Positions 22,599-35,405 of a DNA stretch of 64,000 nucleotides are shown here, piece by piece (the stretch's first letter is position 1; each line of letters begins with the position of its first letter). Origin of the DNA: Apostichopus japonicus (lineage: Eukaryota > Echinodermata > Holothuroidea > Aspidochirotida > Stichopodidae). The stretch is from NCBI RefSeq assembly GCF_037975245.1, contig NC_092572.1, positions 2,949,501-3,013,500 on the forward strand, read 5' to 3'. Made by a program: the position numbers and the translations under genes. Below the pieces are notes generated by a model. That model saw only the letters and a program-made list of their open reading frames with translations, was not told where the DNA came from and did not search any database.

Positions 22599-22671
22599 AT
22601 GCCTGTTCAGCCTATGGATGCACAAACCGGGATGTTCGTGGAAAACGAGAAAAGGGGTTAACCTTTCACAG
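22599..22671 (+). CDS. THAP zinc-finger first exon, partial
   Basis: From 22604 the frame reads C-S-A-Y-G-C-T-N-R-D, then GKREKGLTFH, ending at a donor CACAG|GTAGGC (GT at 22672-22673). This is the start of a THAP domain (C-x-x-x-G-C-x-N-R ... G-x-x-F-H), a C2CH zinc-coordinating DNA-binding module related to P-element transposase. An ATG at 22599 sits exactly where the usual MP-x-C start would be, but one base out of frame with the Cys codon, and an in-frame stop lies just upstream. The copy is therefore either broken, carries a sequence error, or gains its start from another exon. The second half of the domain must be in a downstream exon; a frame after an acceptor at about 23134 is open for 47 codons but does not look THAP-like. 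Confidence 0.55.
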
Positions 22672-22673
22672 GT

Positions 22674-23840
22674 AGGCTATGCCGATTACTTGGGATGAAT
22701 TCTAGTTAGTCTTTTGTACTACGTTGTATGCACTGGCGATAATATGGAGGTGTTTCGCGAAAGAAATAAGTTACATGATAAGTAACATTAGCTTTTCGAC
22801 ATATTTAGGTCTACTTGCATCAAAGTACAGTTTTCAGTACACTGCGTGACGTACTGAATACATGAGGAATTATGTGTAGCTTAATAATTGAAAGGGTATA
22901 CATAGGCTTACCACCTAACTCAGTTTTGAAAACAGAGAGTTGTTGCCTAACTCAAGGCACAAGCCTAAGCTTGACTTATTTGGAAATTTGAAGCCTCTCC
23001 TTTCATGAATGAGTATTACTAAGGACAGGTTACAATTCAATTGATCTGCTGCCTACAGGTGAAATTATTTCGTTTCTACAGATGAATTTTATATTTATAT
23101 TAAAAATTTCGATGTTTTGTTTATGTAATTTGCAGATTACTCCAACTCGTCAGCCACCATCTGCAAGACGATCCAGCCCAATCCCATGTACAAAACATGA
23201 ATTACCAAATGCGGAGTGCAGTGAACATGGAGTACCCCTGGAGATCCTACATATGCTATAATGGAGTCTCCTAGAAAGCTAAAGCGCAAAATACCCGACA
23301 TCACATACATTTTCATGCATACTGGGTTGAAACTATTTATCTTTTCATTCTTTTTATGTCAAGAGACATGTTCAAGGGCATAAGAGACCTCATTGAGAAA
23401 GTTTCATGAGAGCAATATAAGCAGAAAGACATGACAGTAATCACACATGGGGGAACATGGGGGATGTGGCTGAACATTCCAAGTGTAAAAATGATAGAAC
23501 GTATAGTAAAGATTTGTCAGTACTTTTTAGGCTCTGTTGCCATCATAATTATCACATTTCTGCCATCCAATCATACAGTTAATGAAGAAGAAGTTTAAGT
23601 TTCATTATGTTTTTAAACAATATGGAAACATTTCTCTGACCGCTAGTGGCAAAACATCTTGTGATTTCATATTGTTTGGTGTTGAAGTTCTTGCCGGAAT
23701 TTGTTTTTGTATAGGTTAAATGATAATTTTCAAGCACTAGAAGCATTTCATGGATTTGCAGGTTCCACCCTATGTATCGTTTTATTTTTTATACATAAGG
23801 ACCTTACCTTTATAGTCTTTTCGGAAAGTTTCATGACATT
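22674..23840. other. Possible THAP-gene intron or decayed sequence
   Basis: No second THAP exon was recognised. A TTTGCAG acceptor-like site near 23134 is followed by an open stretch of unclear identity. Confidence 0.3.
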
Positions 23841-24260
23841 TTTAACCACCAGAAGCATTGCACTGACTTCCTCTGCCCATACTGTAATGTTTTTAGATTA
23901 TGAAATGTGAAGTTCTTGCCATTATACTTTTCTTAACAATATTTTTATAATAGTCTTTTATATGTGAAGTTCTTGCTGATTTACTTTAATATTTTTTTAA
24001 ATAAATTTTAACCACCAGAAGCATTGCACTGACTTCCTCTGCCCATACTGTAATGTTTTCAGATTATGAAATGTGAAGTTCTTACCATTATACATTTCTT
24101 AACAATATTTTTATAATATTCTTTTATATGTGAAGTTCTTGCTGATTTACTTTTATTTCTTTTTATAAATTTTAACCACCAGAAACATTGCATTGACTTC
24201 CAGGGTTCCGAGTGTAATGATTTTAAATTTTCTGGAAATGAAGTTCTTGTTGGACTTTTT
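23841..24260. repeat. Tandem repeat, unit about 165 bp, 2.5 copies
   Basis: TTTAACCACCAGAAGCATTG starts at 23841 and 24008 and, with one change, at 24171. Each copy continues with CATTGCACTGACTTCC and, in the first two, TGAAATGTGAAGTTCTT. The third copy is shorter and more diverged. Confidence 0.85.
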
Positions 24261-24444
24261 AAGTGCTAACAAGTCACTACAATCAATACTATTACAACTG
24301 TGTCACTTAAACTGAATATATTTAAAGAAAAGGATATTTGTTTCCATTATGTGTTTTCATAGTTTACCTAGTCGGTTCTCTATTTGTAATCATTTAAGGG
24401 TAAAGCTGAAACTGCAAGCACCCAACCAGTAAAGACAATAGCAT

Positions 24445-25086
24445 CAAGGGCGGCGGAAGCACTTTTAATCTGGGGTCCACCGACATCAAAGGGCACTTTG
24501 CAGAAATTCGATTGGACTGATGCAGCCTTATATATAGTACCCTTTATAACTCTTATTGTATTATCTTATTTGCGTATACACATCACTCCATCAACGCCCC
24601 CCCCCCCTCCCAAGGAAAATATGCTTACTAGCACTGCAATATCCAATGTGCAAATTGGAAAACAAGGAACAAGTTTTCTTTTGAGACAAAATGAGGTGAA
24701 ATCATGCTAGTTGCTAATGTAGGAATCTTCCGAATTAGAGTTTATTCCTTGTTAATATCTTAACAAATTTTTTTCCATTCGAAATAGCTTTGAGTTTGAC
24801 CCACAGAAATTCATTAAAAGTCAGGGGCGTAGCCAGGATTTGCAAAGTTATATGCACGACTATCTGAGCGGAGCGCCACCATCGGTTGGCGCGGAGCGTA
24901 CAAGAAAATTTTTGGTTTTACAAACCCCTCAGATGGCCGGAAACGGCCCTTCCCGAGTGTTCATTCTGGTTCCCTGGCCTCTTGCTAACTTGAGACACCT
25001 CAATTTTTATGTAGAAAAAGGGCACATTTTTAACCTGAGGAAAAGTGGGGGGGGGGGCACGTGCCCCCCCGGTTCCGCCGCCCTTG
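24445..25086. mobile_element. hAT-like non-autonomous element
   Basis: CAAGGGCGGCGGAA and its inverse TTCCGCCGCCCTTG bound 642 bp. Flanking 8-mers AATAGCAT and AATAGTAT match at 7 of 8, fitting a slightly decayed hAT duplication. G/C runs near the right end (GGGGGGGGGCACGTGCCCCCCC) are typical of this kind of element. A second hAT-like end, CAGGGGCGTAGCCAGG, lies inside at about 24821. Confidence 0.7.
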
Positions 25087-25499
25087 AATAGTATTATAGC
25101 ATAAACATGAAATACCACAGTTTATGACTCACGAGATTGCTCTTAGACTACAACTGTTTGAAAACTTCGAATTTTTGAGTCCCCCTCCAGCCCCCCCCCC
25201 CCCCCGCCACACCAACCCCTCAATGTTACTTTCGACCACGAATATATTCGGAAAGGCTTTTGAGTTGTCCATATTGATCTGCTTTTGCAACCCTCATTTT
25301 ACTTAGTCAATTAACCACAATAAAAAAATCAATCTAATATTGAGTACGGGGGCACGTCTCCCGACCACCTCCCCCCCCCACCACCTCAGTGACACACACC
25401 TAATATCAGCGCCCCTTCTCTTGTCTTGGATACTTTCTGTCTACAAGAAAACAGTCATTAAATCAACGTTCAAATATCGCTAGCATACAAAATCAATGA

Positions 25500-25625
25500 A
25501 CCGTATCGCTCTTCTTGGGTGAACAAACATGGCGGACAGTAACTTCCGGTGACTTCACAGAGTAGGCCTGTTGCTCCAATCCAGTTAGTGTACAGATCAG
25601 TGGTGCACACTCGTGTCAATGTAAG
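25500..25625 (+). promoter_or_regulatory. Dispersed ETS/YY1 promoter-like repeat, copy A
   Basis: ACATGGCGGAC (YY1-type, inverse) and ACTTCCGG (ETS-type, 25542-25549) followed by TGACTTCAC, then ATCCAGTTAGTGTACAGATC. The same block is at 44871-44990 (plus) and in part at 28020-28085 (minus). It could be the promoter part of a mobile element or of duplicated genes. No coding sequence follows. Confidence 0.45.
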
Positions 25626-25859
25626 AAACTGCATATTAGTTTTATTAACATGTATTTCTTTGTTTCTTTCTTCATTTTTTTGTTCTTTAACCGTTTACTC
25701 TGTCTCAATTTCTTTTTGTCCTTGTTTACCTCTTTCTTAATCCACTATCTCTATTAGGGTAGTTCTTTTTTTTTGGGTAGTTCCCAAACACTAACACAAA
25801 CCAATCTATATCATAATGGTGCGGTCCAAAGTCATTGCACACGTTAGTATGAGACACAG

Positions 25860-26115
25860 TGAGACGTCGTAGCCTGGCACAGTTTCAAAACGGGCGTTTT
25901 CACCAAATAGCACTGAGTCGGAAATTGGAGCTGTGCCAAGCTGTAACTAAACCCCGCGATAACGTCAACAATGATATTTCCCCGCAGTGTATGACGCATC
26001 CAATTTTAGGCAGTAATTTGCTAGGCTAATCATGTTATGTGTGTTCAGTATTTTAGATCCTCCTGCAAGCAACGTTACGGAATCGACAATTAAGCAATAC
26101 TTGTTTTATTAGATA
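25860..26115. repeat. Dispersed repeat, partner of 27355-27595
   Basis: Two stretches, AAAACGGGCG...CTGTAACT and CCTGCAAGCAACGTTACGGA...GACAATTAAGC...TACTTGTTTT, recur with about 85-90% identity by eye at 27370-27420 and 27538-27592. Intervening parts differ. Confidence 0.6.
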
Positions 26116-26976
26116 TGAATGTCAGCTAAACAGAAGACTGCAGAAGAATACAACGATCAATAGAATTGCATTTGCTTATGTTTTCCCTGACCCTACACAA
26201 AAACTTGCTGTTCTGGCCAAGTGTAGATGGGCGGTTCATCTATGCAATGATGATACCCTAGGGCTAACTTTACTGAGTTGCTTCCACTTATTTAGATGGT
26301 TTTGACTACATTTTTCTGAATGGGGCATCTCTTAGTCTCTCACCATGGAGGTCTGTTTTTACCTCCATACCCTGACTGATACCAAACACATGTACGAAAT
26401 AATTGTTCACGAGATGGTAATGCATTTGTGGCAATGAATCGTTATTTTAGTACTGCACATGGCAAGCAGTTTCAAAAACGCAGCTTGTAAGAAACTTCCA
26501 CGTGATTTGATAGACACAATTGTTCTAGGTATATACGACCCAAAATGAGGATTGAATAAGTCTCAGTTTGAGGATCACAACCTTCGCTAACATATTGGCC
26601 CACACTTAATTAGTGGTGGGGCATGAGGCTTGTTACCCTAGACCATACAGTATATGTTGTTTATTGGTTGGATTGATACAGTAGGGTCATATATTATCTC
26701 AATTAATTGTTAAAAACAGCTTAAAGTTGGTCAAATATCGCATTATTTATGATTCCACACTAAAATGCCGTATTGAGCTGCCCTGAGGTGGAGCTGGGTT
26801 TTAACCCCGAAAACACCTTAAATCAATGTGCATCAATGCAGCTGAAATAAATACATGATGAATATAATAGACTCGACAATAAATAAGTGGTCCATTTAGG
26901 GTCATACATTGTCTCAATAATTATTAAAAAAAAAAAGCTTAAAGTTGGTCAAATGTCATATATTAAATTTGTATTT

Positions 26977-27339
26977 CAGGGGCGTCGGAAGCTATTTTGA
27001 ATTGGTACGGCAGATCAGAGTGTGGCCATCTATCATAATTATCGGGGGTACGTTTGGTAGGTCAAACTACGCTACGCGCCACCATGTTGGCGCGTAGCGT
27101 AATGAAGAAAATTTGAAAAAAATGCCTGCCAGATTGCAGGATATGGCACTTCCCGAGCTTGAAAACAATTGACCCGGGTCAATTGTTCATGGCAGAGCCC
27201 TGCCATGCCAGAGTAGTCACATTTAGCCTACTTGCTTGTTTCATTTTGGTTCTTTATTTTTTGCCATTTTTTTTTCTTAGTCCTACTTTTTTTCCTTTTT
27301 TTTTGCGCCGTGAATATTGGACCGGCTCCGACGCCCCTG
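26977..27339. mobile_element. hAT-like MITE (363 bp)
   Basis: CAGGGGCGTCGGAAGC at the left, GGCTCCGACGCCCCTG at the right, inverse with one or two differences. CAGGGGCG ends are typical of hAT-derived elements. The target duplication is not clear. Confidence 0.65.
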
Positions 27340-29880
27340 ATTTGCAACCCTTTTTATACCGTAGCACAGTTGCAAAACGGGCGCGGCTTAAATAATGCAC
27401 TGAGCTTAGCTGTAACTCCACCTACATATGACTTTGTTAGATCATGGAGCAGCAGTATAAACGCTCCATGGTTAGATCAGTGCTTTTACAAATCGCTCGC
27501 TGTATCACATGATCATGATACGTGAATGAACCTTCAAATCCTGCAAGCAACGTAACGGACTCGACAATTAAGCCATACTTGTTTTAATAGAACAAAATCA
27601 AAGGTTAGTATCGGTAAGTCCCATTTATCACCCGTGGGCATTTGATGGTTTATATGTGTCGGATTTGGAATGATTCTTCGCTAAATCGTAATTAATGAAC
27701 ATACTGTACATACTGTACATACTAGGTTACCTTATGTTGATTGTATACATTTCCTGCACAAATCATGAAACGTACATTAGGCCTATACGGGTACGCCATG
27801 TTGCTCGGAGTGAATGTTGCTCTATACAACAGTATAGAGAGTTACTTGCAACTGTGCGTAGCATTTACGAAATGTGTTATCAAGCTTTCGTGTCCTTCAT
27901 TCTGTATGTAAAGTTGTTTTGGTCTAAATTTATGCTCATCAATAGTTAAATTGAGTTTATTTTTTTTAAATTTTTTTAAGTAGTATGAGGCTTGCACTGT
28001 TATACGGTTTTAGTACCGAAACCGAAACAGCCGGAAGTGACTCAGCGGCCATGTTGGGATATTCAAAACACCACCGCGCACATACAGTGCCTACGTTGCT
28101 ATGTCGGTCGGTGGCCGAGAAGGTGAAGCGAAGAGAGACCAAGGAATGGAAGTGAATGTCGCAGAAACAATCCTTATTGATCAAGGAAGTGAAGTTGAAC
28201 ATTTGAACCCCTGAGAAATATGTGTTATGTGAGACTAAAATGTTAAATATGCCTATTTTCTGTGCAGGAAAAGATATGGAATAGGTCGTCTGTACAGAGA
28301 CAGACGCTGCAAGTGCAATGCAATACAAAGTCTCTGGGATACATCGGACTAGGATCTTGAGGGGCATCCCTTCCTCAATGGTTAGGGCCTTTTAATTTCA
28401 AGAAAAATGTTAAGCATTTCTTCTAAATTCACTTCAAATTGGGGAAAAGAATTTCAGAACTGGACGAGGCTACATCATCCATGCACAAACTACATGTACC
28501 GGCAGTGGCATAGCGATGGGGGGTGGGGGGCGTGGGGGGAGACAGCCCCCCATGAAAGCTTTTCGCCCTCCAGTCGCCACCCCCCACAGGGATTTTGGGT
28601 GTCGAAATTTTTTTTTACACTTGCGAAAAAAAATATATCATTGGTCTGAATGGTCTCGAATCTCCATGATGACCACTCAAACAGCCAATCAGTATCTTGT
28701 AACCAGTGCGCATTAACTGATCAAACAAGCTAGTGAGCAATACTGTACCCTTATAGAAAAGTGGTTTCCAGGTACATGAATGCCAAAGAAGATGCTGCAT
28801 GCTGACATCATACACATGTTTCTCACATCGTTGCTCGCGTCATAGCCTCGATACCCTGTTACATTTTCAATCAGGTTTTCACTTCTGGGACTTACGGTAC
28901 CCTGATACTCTTTAAAACGCTAAAAACCAAATTTTTAAGAAAGGAGACAACACTATCGCTGACAACTACCGGCCAACAGTGGCGGAGCGTCCAAACGGTC
29001 AGGGGAGCGAATGCCCCCCCCCCCCCTGACGGACTCAAATGGACTGCTGGCGCCCTTTTCAGCTTTTAAGCACTTTTTACTTCGTGATTATTGACTTTTT
29101 TATTGCACTCCCATCTACCTATTGGCTTTTGTCACTTTTTGTTTGTGTAGTTTACTGACAAAATGCTCTAACGTACGGCAGTATTTAATTTATCCGCACT
29201 TAATTCTGTTGTACGAAACTCTTTTCAAGAACTGTACGGGGTTTTCGATCTATTTTTATCTCAATACATTACATGTATAGAGATATTGTAACAGTAAGTG
29301 GGACTCTCTCTTCTCTTAAAAATTTTTCAGCGTCTTCAAACAAAGTTCTTTTTCTCTGGAATTTCCAGAGCAAGAATATATCATATAGAGCAACAAAAGT
29401 GACTATTTTTTATTCCAGAATTGTATCTCATTCTGTGACTTTTTCACCGATTTATGTCCAAATCGGGCCAATTCGGGCCGAAAACACACTTTGTCAGACC
29501 TGTTTTGCACACGCTCCAAAACTTATGTTTTATGAAAGAGAATAGAATAGAATTGTCTTTCAACAGTGGTATCGTCTAAAGTAGGGTCCTATGTATTATA
29601 TGTTTTATTAACATTTTAAACTTTCATTTGTTGTTTACAGGTAGGTATTAATAAGAATTTTACTAGCTGTATATGACATTTTATGGCTTTTATTTGCTTT
29701 ATTTGATGTTTAAATGATTTTTCTTTCTTAAAACAACACTGAGCTGTCGCCCCTACTTTTAGTAAAAAGGTCCGTTTTTGATGATTAAGCCCCGCCCCCA
29801 AGTCTGTTTTGTAGCAGATTGGCTATGACTCATGACAGCTACATGTTATATAGGAAAATGGCTACCCTCGCGACAAATTT
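27340..29880. other. Non-coding with transposon fragments
   Basis: This holds the partner repeat at 27355-27595, an inverse ETS/YY1 repeat (CCGGAAGTG at 28031, GGCCATGTTGG at 28047), and hAT-like end fragments at about 28504 (CAGTGGCATAGCGATGGGG) and 28977 (ACAGTGGCGGAGCG, then a C run). No gene is recognised. An open frame at 27966-28367 on the minus strand runs through the promoter-like repeat and is taken as chance. Confidence 0.4.
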
Positions 29881-30054
29881 TCTGTAGTGTAGTTAGGCCT
29901 CATTGAAGGTAGCAGCCACTAACAGCAGACACTAACAGCAGCCACTAAGAAAAAAAGGACAGTAAGACATGACACACAGTACTACAACTGCGGTCGTGTG
30001 TGTTTGTTATAACCAGTGTTACCAGCGACAGTTGACGAAAAAACGCTAGATTGG

Positions 30055-33000
30055 CGAAAATAAAACCCCAAACGCGCTGTATATACTTAATGTGTAATGA
30101 TCAGAAAAATGATTTTTTTCAAAATCGATTAACTTTAGTTATGGAGCCTACTAGGATGTCCGGTTAGCACCATATTAAAGTAGACAGGTTCATCTTTCAC
30201 GTGGTATACCTCTACTATCGGTAACAAAACTGATTTTTTGACCAAAAGTGACCTTGAAGTTTTAACCCCGATACAGACCCTTCTCTAAACGCGCTGTGTA
30301 TACGTTATGTGTAATGATCAGAAAAATGGTTAATTTTTATTTTTTTCAAAATCGATTTACTTTAGTTATGGAGCCTACTAGGATGTCCGGTTAGCACCAT
30401 ATTAAAGTAGACAGGTTCATCTTTCACGTGGTATACCTCTACTATCGGTAACAAAAATGATTTCTTGACCAAAAGTGACCTTAAAGTTTTAACCCCGATA
30501 CAGACCCTTCTCTAAACGCGCTGTGTATACGTTATGTGTAATGATCAGAAAAATGGTTAATTTTTATTTTTTTCAAAATCGATTTACTTTAGTTATGGAG
30601 CCTACTAGGATATCCGGTTAGCACCACATTAAAGTAGAAAGGTTCCTCTTTTACGTGGTATACCTGTACTATCGGTAACAAAAATGATTTCTTGACCAAA
30701 AGTGACCTTGAAGTTTTAACCCCGATACAGACCCTTCTCTAAACGCGCTGTATATACGTTATGTGTAATGATCAGAAAAATGGTTAATTTTATTTTTTTC
30801 AAAATCGATTAACTTTAGTTATGGAGCCTACTAGGATGTCCGGTTAGCACCACATTAAAGTAGAAAGGTTCCTCTTTTACGTGGTATACCTCTACTATCG
30901 GTAACAAAAATGATTTCTTGACCGAAAATGGCCTTGAAGTTTTAACCCCGATACAGACCCTTCTCTAAACGCGCTGTATATACGTTATGTGTAATGATCA
31001 GAAAAATGGTTAATTTTATTTTTTTCAAAATCGATTAACTTTAGTTATGGAGCCTACTAGGATGTCCGGTTAGCACCACATTAAAGTAGACAGGTTCATC
31101 TTTTACGTGGTATACCTCTACTATCGGTAACAAAAATGATTTCTTGACCAAAAGTGACCTTGAAGTTTTAACCCCGATACAGACCCTTCTCTAAACGCGC
31201 TGTATATACGTTATGTGTAATGATCAGAAAAATGGTTAATTTTTATTTTTTCAAAATCAATTTACTTTAGTTATGGAGCCTACTAGGATGTCCGGTTAGC
31301 ACCACATTAAAGTAGAAAGGTTCCTCTTTCACGTGGTATACCTCTACTATCGGTAACAAAACTGATTTCTTGACCAAAAGTGACCTTGAAGTTTTAACCT
31401 CGATACGGACATCTCTAAACGCGCTGTATATACGTTATGTGTAATGATCAGAAAAATTTATGATTTTTATTTTTTTCAAAATCGATTAACTTTAGTTATG
31501 GAGCCTACTGGCATGTCCGGTTAGCACCACATTAAAGTAGACAGGTTCATCTTTCACGTGGTATACCTCTACTATCGGTAACAAAAATGATTTCTTGACC
31601 AAAAGTGACCTTGAAGTTTTAACCCCGATACAGACCCTTCTCTAAACGCGCTGTATATACGTTATGTGTAATGATCAGAATTTCTTTTTTTTCTTCAAAA
31701 TCGTTTAACTTTAGTTATGGAGCCTACTAGGATGTCCGAATAGGACCACATTAATGTTGAAAGGTTTATCTTTCACGTGATGTACCTCTACTATCGGTTA
31801 CAAAAATGATTTCTTGCCCAAAAGTGGCCTTAAAGTTTTAACCCCGATACGGACATCTCTAAACGCGCTGTATATCTAATGTGTAATGATCCAAAAAATG
31901 ATTGTTTTTTCCAAAATCGATTAACTTTAGTTATGGAGCCTACTAGGATGTCCGAAAAAGACCACATTAAAGTAGAAAGGTTCATCTTTCACGTGGTATA
32001 CCTTTACTATTGGTAACAAATATGATTTCATGACCAAAAATTCCCTTAAAGTTTTAACCCCGATACGGACATCTCTAAACGCGCTGTATATACGTAGTGT
32101 GTAATGATCAGAAAAATGGTTAATTTTTATTTTTTCAAAATCGATTAACTTTAGTTATGGAGCCTACTGGCATGTCCGGTTAGCACCACATTAAAGTAGA
32201 CAGGTTCCTCTTTCACGTGGTATACTTCTACTATCGGTAACAAAAATGATTTCTTGACCAAAATGACCTTAAAGTTTTAACCCCGATATAGACCCTTCTC
32301 TAAACGCGCTGTATATAAGTTATGTGTCAGAAAAATGGTTAATTTTTATTTTTCCAAAATCGATTTACTTTAGTTATGGAGCCTACTAGGATGTCCGGTT
32401 AGCACCACATTAAAGTAGAAAGGTTCCTCTTTCACGTGGTATACCTCTACTATCGGTAACAAAAATGATTTCTTGACCAAAAATGGCCTTAAAGTTTTAA
32501 CCCCGATACGGACATCTCTAAACGCGCTGTATATACGTAATGTGTAATGATAAGAAAAATTTATGATTTTTATTTTTTTCAAAATCGATTAACTTTAGTT
32601 ATGGAGCCTACTAGGATGTCCGGTTAGCACCACATTAAAGTAGAAAGGTTCATCTTTCACGTGGTATACCTCTACTATCGGTAACAAAAATGATTTCTTG
32701 ACCAAAAGTGACCTTGAAGTTTTAACCCCGATACAGACCCTTATCTAAACGCGCTGTATATACGTTATGTGTAATGATCAGAAAAATGGTTAATTTTATT
32801 TTTTTCAAAATCGATTAACTTTAGTTATGGAGCCTACTAGGATGTCCGGTTAGCACCACATTAAAGTAGAAAGGTTCCTCTTTTACGTGGTATACCTCTA
32901 CTATCGGTAACAAAACTGATTTTTTGACCAAAAGTGACCTTGAAGTTATAACCTCGATACAGACCCTTCTCTAAACGCGCTGTATATACGTTATGTGTAA

Positions 33001-33470
33001 TGATCAGAAAAATGGTTAATTTTATTTTTTTCAAAATCGATTAACTTTAGTTATGGAGCCTACTAGGATGTCCGGTTAGCACCACATTAAAGTAGAAAGG
33101 TTCCTCTTTTACGTGGTATACCTCTACTATCGGTAACAAAACTGATTTTTTGACCAAAAGTGACCTTGAAGTTATAACCTCGATACAGACCCTTCTCTAA
33201 ACGCGCTGTATATACGTTATGTGTAATGATCAGAAAAATGGTTAATTTTTATTTTTTTCAAAATCGATTTACTTTAGTTATGGAGCCTACTAGGATGTCC
33301 GGTTAGCACCACATTAAAGTAGACACGTAAATCTTTACGTGGTATACCTCTACTATCGGTAACAAAAATGATTTCTTGACCAAAAGTGGCCTTAAAGTTT
33401 TAACCCTGATACGGACATCTCTAAACGCGCTGTATATACGTTATGTGTAATGATCCAAAAAATGATTAAT
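30055..33470 (+). repeat. 225-bp satellite array, left arm (about 16 units)
   Basis: The unit begins AAACGCGCTGTATATACG and includes GTGTAATGATCAG, TCAAAATCGATTAAC, GGAGCCTACTAGGATGTCCG, GTTAGCACCACATTAAAGTA, TTCACGTGGTATACCTCTAC and CGGTAACAAAAATGATTTC. Unit starts lie near 30070, 30288, 30515, 30738, 30966, 31194 and so on to 33422, spaced about 210-230 bp. Identity between neighbours is high, lower near 31700-32100. The array has no conserved reading frame. Confidence 0.95.
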
Positions 33471-33471
33471 T

Positions 33472-34190
33472 CCTGTGTGGGCAATTGGGCCTTTGAGGTT
33501 GCTGCATGGGTCCCGTTACAGTTAAAATATGAAGTCGTTGGTATTTTTGGATACCGCAATGTCCAATAGGGCCAACACCTCTAAACGAATTATCCTGCTT
33601 TTTGTTAACATAATCAAATCACGTGTGGGCCATGGGCCCTTTAGGCCATGGTAGAGGATAAATTTGTAGTCATAGGTTTTTCTTTTTTTAATACCCGACA
33701 ACCTTATGGTCCAGCGCCAATAAAAAGAAATCATACTGCTCTCTTTTCACATGATTAAATCATGTGTGGGCCACGGGCCCTTTCTGGCTGCTGTATGGGT
33801 CCTGGCACATCATAAAGTTGTTGTTATTAGTATTTTTGGATACCCCAATTTCCAAAGGGTCCAATGCCACTTTAAGAATCACCCTGCTCTCATTTCACAT
33901 AAATGAATCATATGTGGGCCACAGGCCTTTTTTGGTTGCTGCCTGCATGGGCCCATGTACATCATAAAGTTGCTGTAATTAGTATTTTGGGACACCCCAA
34001 TGTTTAACTGGTGTACCGCAAAATGAATTATCCTTGTCTCTTTTCGCATGATTAATACCATTTTGATGGGCCCTTCTGCAGGGCCCGTCACAAGGTACAA
34101 TTACTGTCATTGCTATGGTTCTAAAAGTATCTTACTTTGAGTTTTATCCAGCGCTTTTGCCTTGCGTCTTTCACATGATTAAATCAACAT
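33472..34190 (+). repeat. 145-bp repeat array, left inner arm
   Basis: Four to five degenerate units starting with GTGTGGGC-AT/AC-GGGCC and containing TTGCTGCATGGG, AGTATTTTTGGATACCCCAA and TCTTTTCACATGATTAAATC. The first unit is nearly the exact inverse of 34700-34848. Confidence 0.85.
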
Positions 34191-34484
34191 TTGAGCCCCC
34201 TATTTTAATTGAAGGCACATTTAGACTACATATACGCACATTGTGTGGCACGGCAGCAACACATAACCTTGAATCCTGGTCATAAACGGACATAAGCTGC
34301 CCATTAAACCCTCTGTCTCTTTTCAAATCTTCTGGGTTCCCGGTCCAGTTGAGTATCGAATCGATGCAGACTGGGTTGAAAGTAAACGCGGGCCAAGTGC
34401 AGTGCAATGCAATAAACTAGGCTCACATCACTGCAAGATGCGAGCCATCATAATGACGTCACAGGTCGATTTACTGCAAATTTA
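34191..34484. other. Centre of the foldback element
   Basis: About 290 bp of single-copy sequence between the two inner arms. No frame or motif was recognised. Confidence 0.6.
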
Positions 34485-34848
34485 TCCTCTACCATGGCCC
34501 AGACAACCTCAAGGGCCCATGGCCCACGCGTGATTTGATCATGTGCAAAGACACAAGGATTATTCTATAATTGCATTGGACCCTTTATACATTGGAGAAA
34601 CCAAAAAATACCATCTACGACTTTTATCTGTACCGGGCCCCAGGCAACAGCCATAAAGTGCCCATGGCCCACACATGATTTGATTATGTTAACAAAATCA
34701 GGATAATTCTTTTAGAGGTGTTGGCCCTATTGGACATTGCGGTATCTAAAAATACCAACGACTTCATTTTTAACTGTAACGGGGCCCATGCAGCAACCTC
34801 AAAGGCCCAATTGCCCACACAGGAATTAATCATTTTTTGGATCATTAC
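34485..34848 (-). repeat. 145-bp repeat array, right inner arm
   Basis: At least two units in inverse orientation to 33472-34190. 34700-34848 mirrors 33472-33610 with few changes and passes straight into an inverse 225-bp unit (to 34862), which then breaks off. Confidence 0.85.
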
Positions 34849-35050
34849 ACATAACGTATATATATGTTGAATTTGACATGTTGATAGACGTAATGACATA
34901 TTGGTATTTTGTCTCGATATGTTCATATGGAATTGTAACATGTTGATATCGAATTGGACATATATATTAACTTGGACACTCCACTTTCTTTTTCGACATT
35001 TATGGAACGTTTGGCTCTCCGTACTCTTCCACTGTCTTTGTGTTATGTTT

Positions 35051-35392
35051 TCACTTAGTTTTGTATGATCTGATCATCTGATCACTGTATCGTCTCTGTA
35101 TTCCAATCAAGTCTTGGTAATAAACAGAAAGTAATTCATCAATTCTTTTCATGTTGCGATCACTCAGCTGATTAGATTTAAGAACTTTCATTCTCGATTC
35201 AGCATGACCAATTGTTCGTGGTACCGAAACTTTACGAACGTTTCTGGTAATACTATTTATATCTACATCTATATTAATATGTCGGTTCAAGTCACCGAGA
35301 AGTAACCCAGACCAAAAAGCAGATGACGGTAATAAAACAGTCTCCAATTCTTTCATAAGTACTGGAGAGTAAAATAGATTGGGATCATACAT
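35051..35392 (-). pseudogene. Protein fragment, probably transposon-encoded, cut by a hAT
   Basis: 113 codons ending at a stop. The composition is protein-like: YDPNLFYSPVLMKELETVLL, then SAFWSGLLLGDLNRH, then a basic C-terminal half (RNMKRIDELLSVYYQDL...RRYSDQ). The frame continues upstream across the hAT insertion: the codons just beyond the target duplication (36412 onward) encode about 8 more residues before a stop. It resembles the C-terminal parts of uncharacterised transposon or SWIM-type proteins that carry an 'LWSG-LLGDL-R' stretch, but I cannot name the family. It is not intact. Confidence 0.4.
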
Positions 35393-35405
35393 TTGTTCTT
35401 GTATT

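Noticed and set aside
23134-23275. Open stretch after a TTTGCAG site as second THAP exon
   Set aside because: In the phase required by the donor at 22671 it is open but lacks the remaining THAP residues (FP motif, Trp, C and H ligands).
27966-28367. 133-codon open frame on the minus strand
   Set aside because: It runs through the dispersed ETS/YY1 repeat (its residues NMAAESLP are just the motif translated) and has no protein-like features elsewhere.
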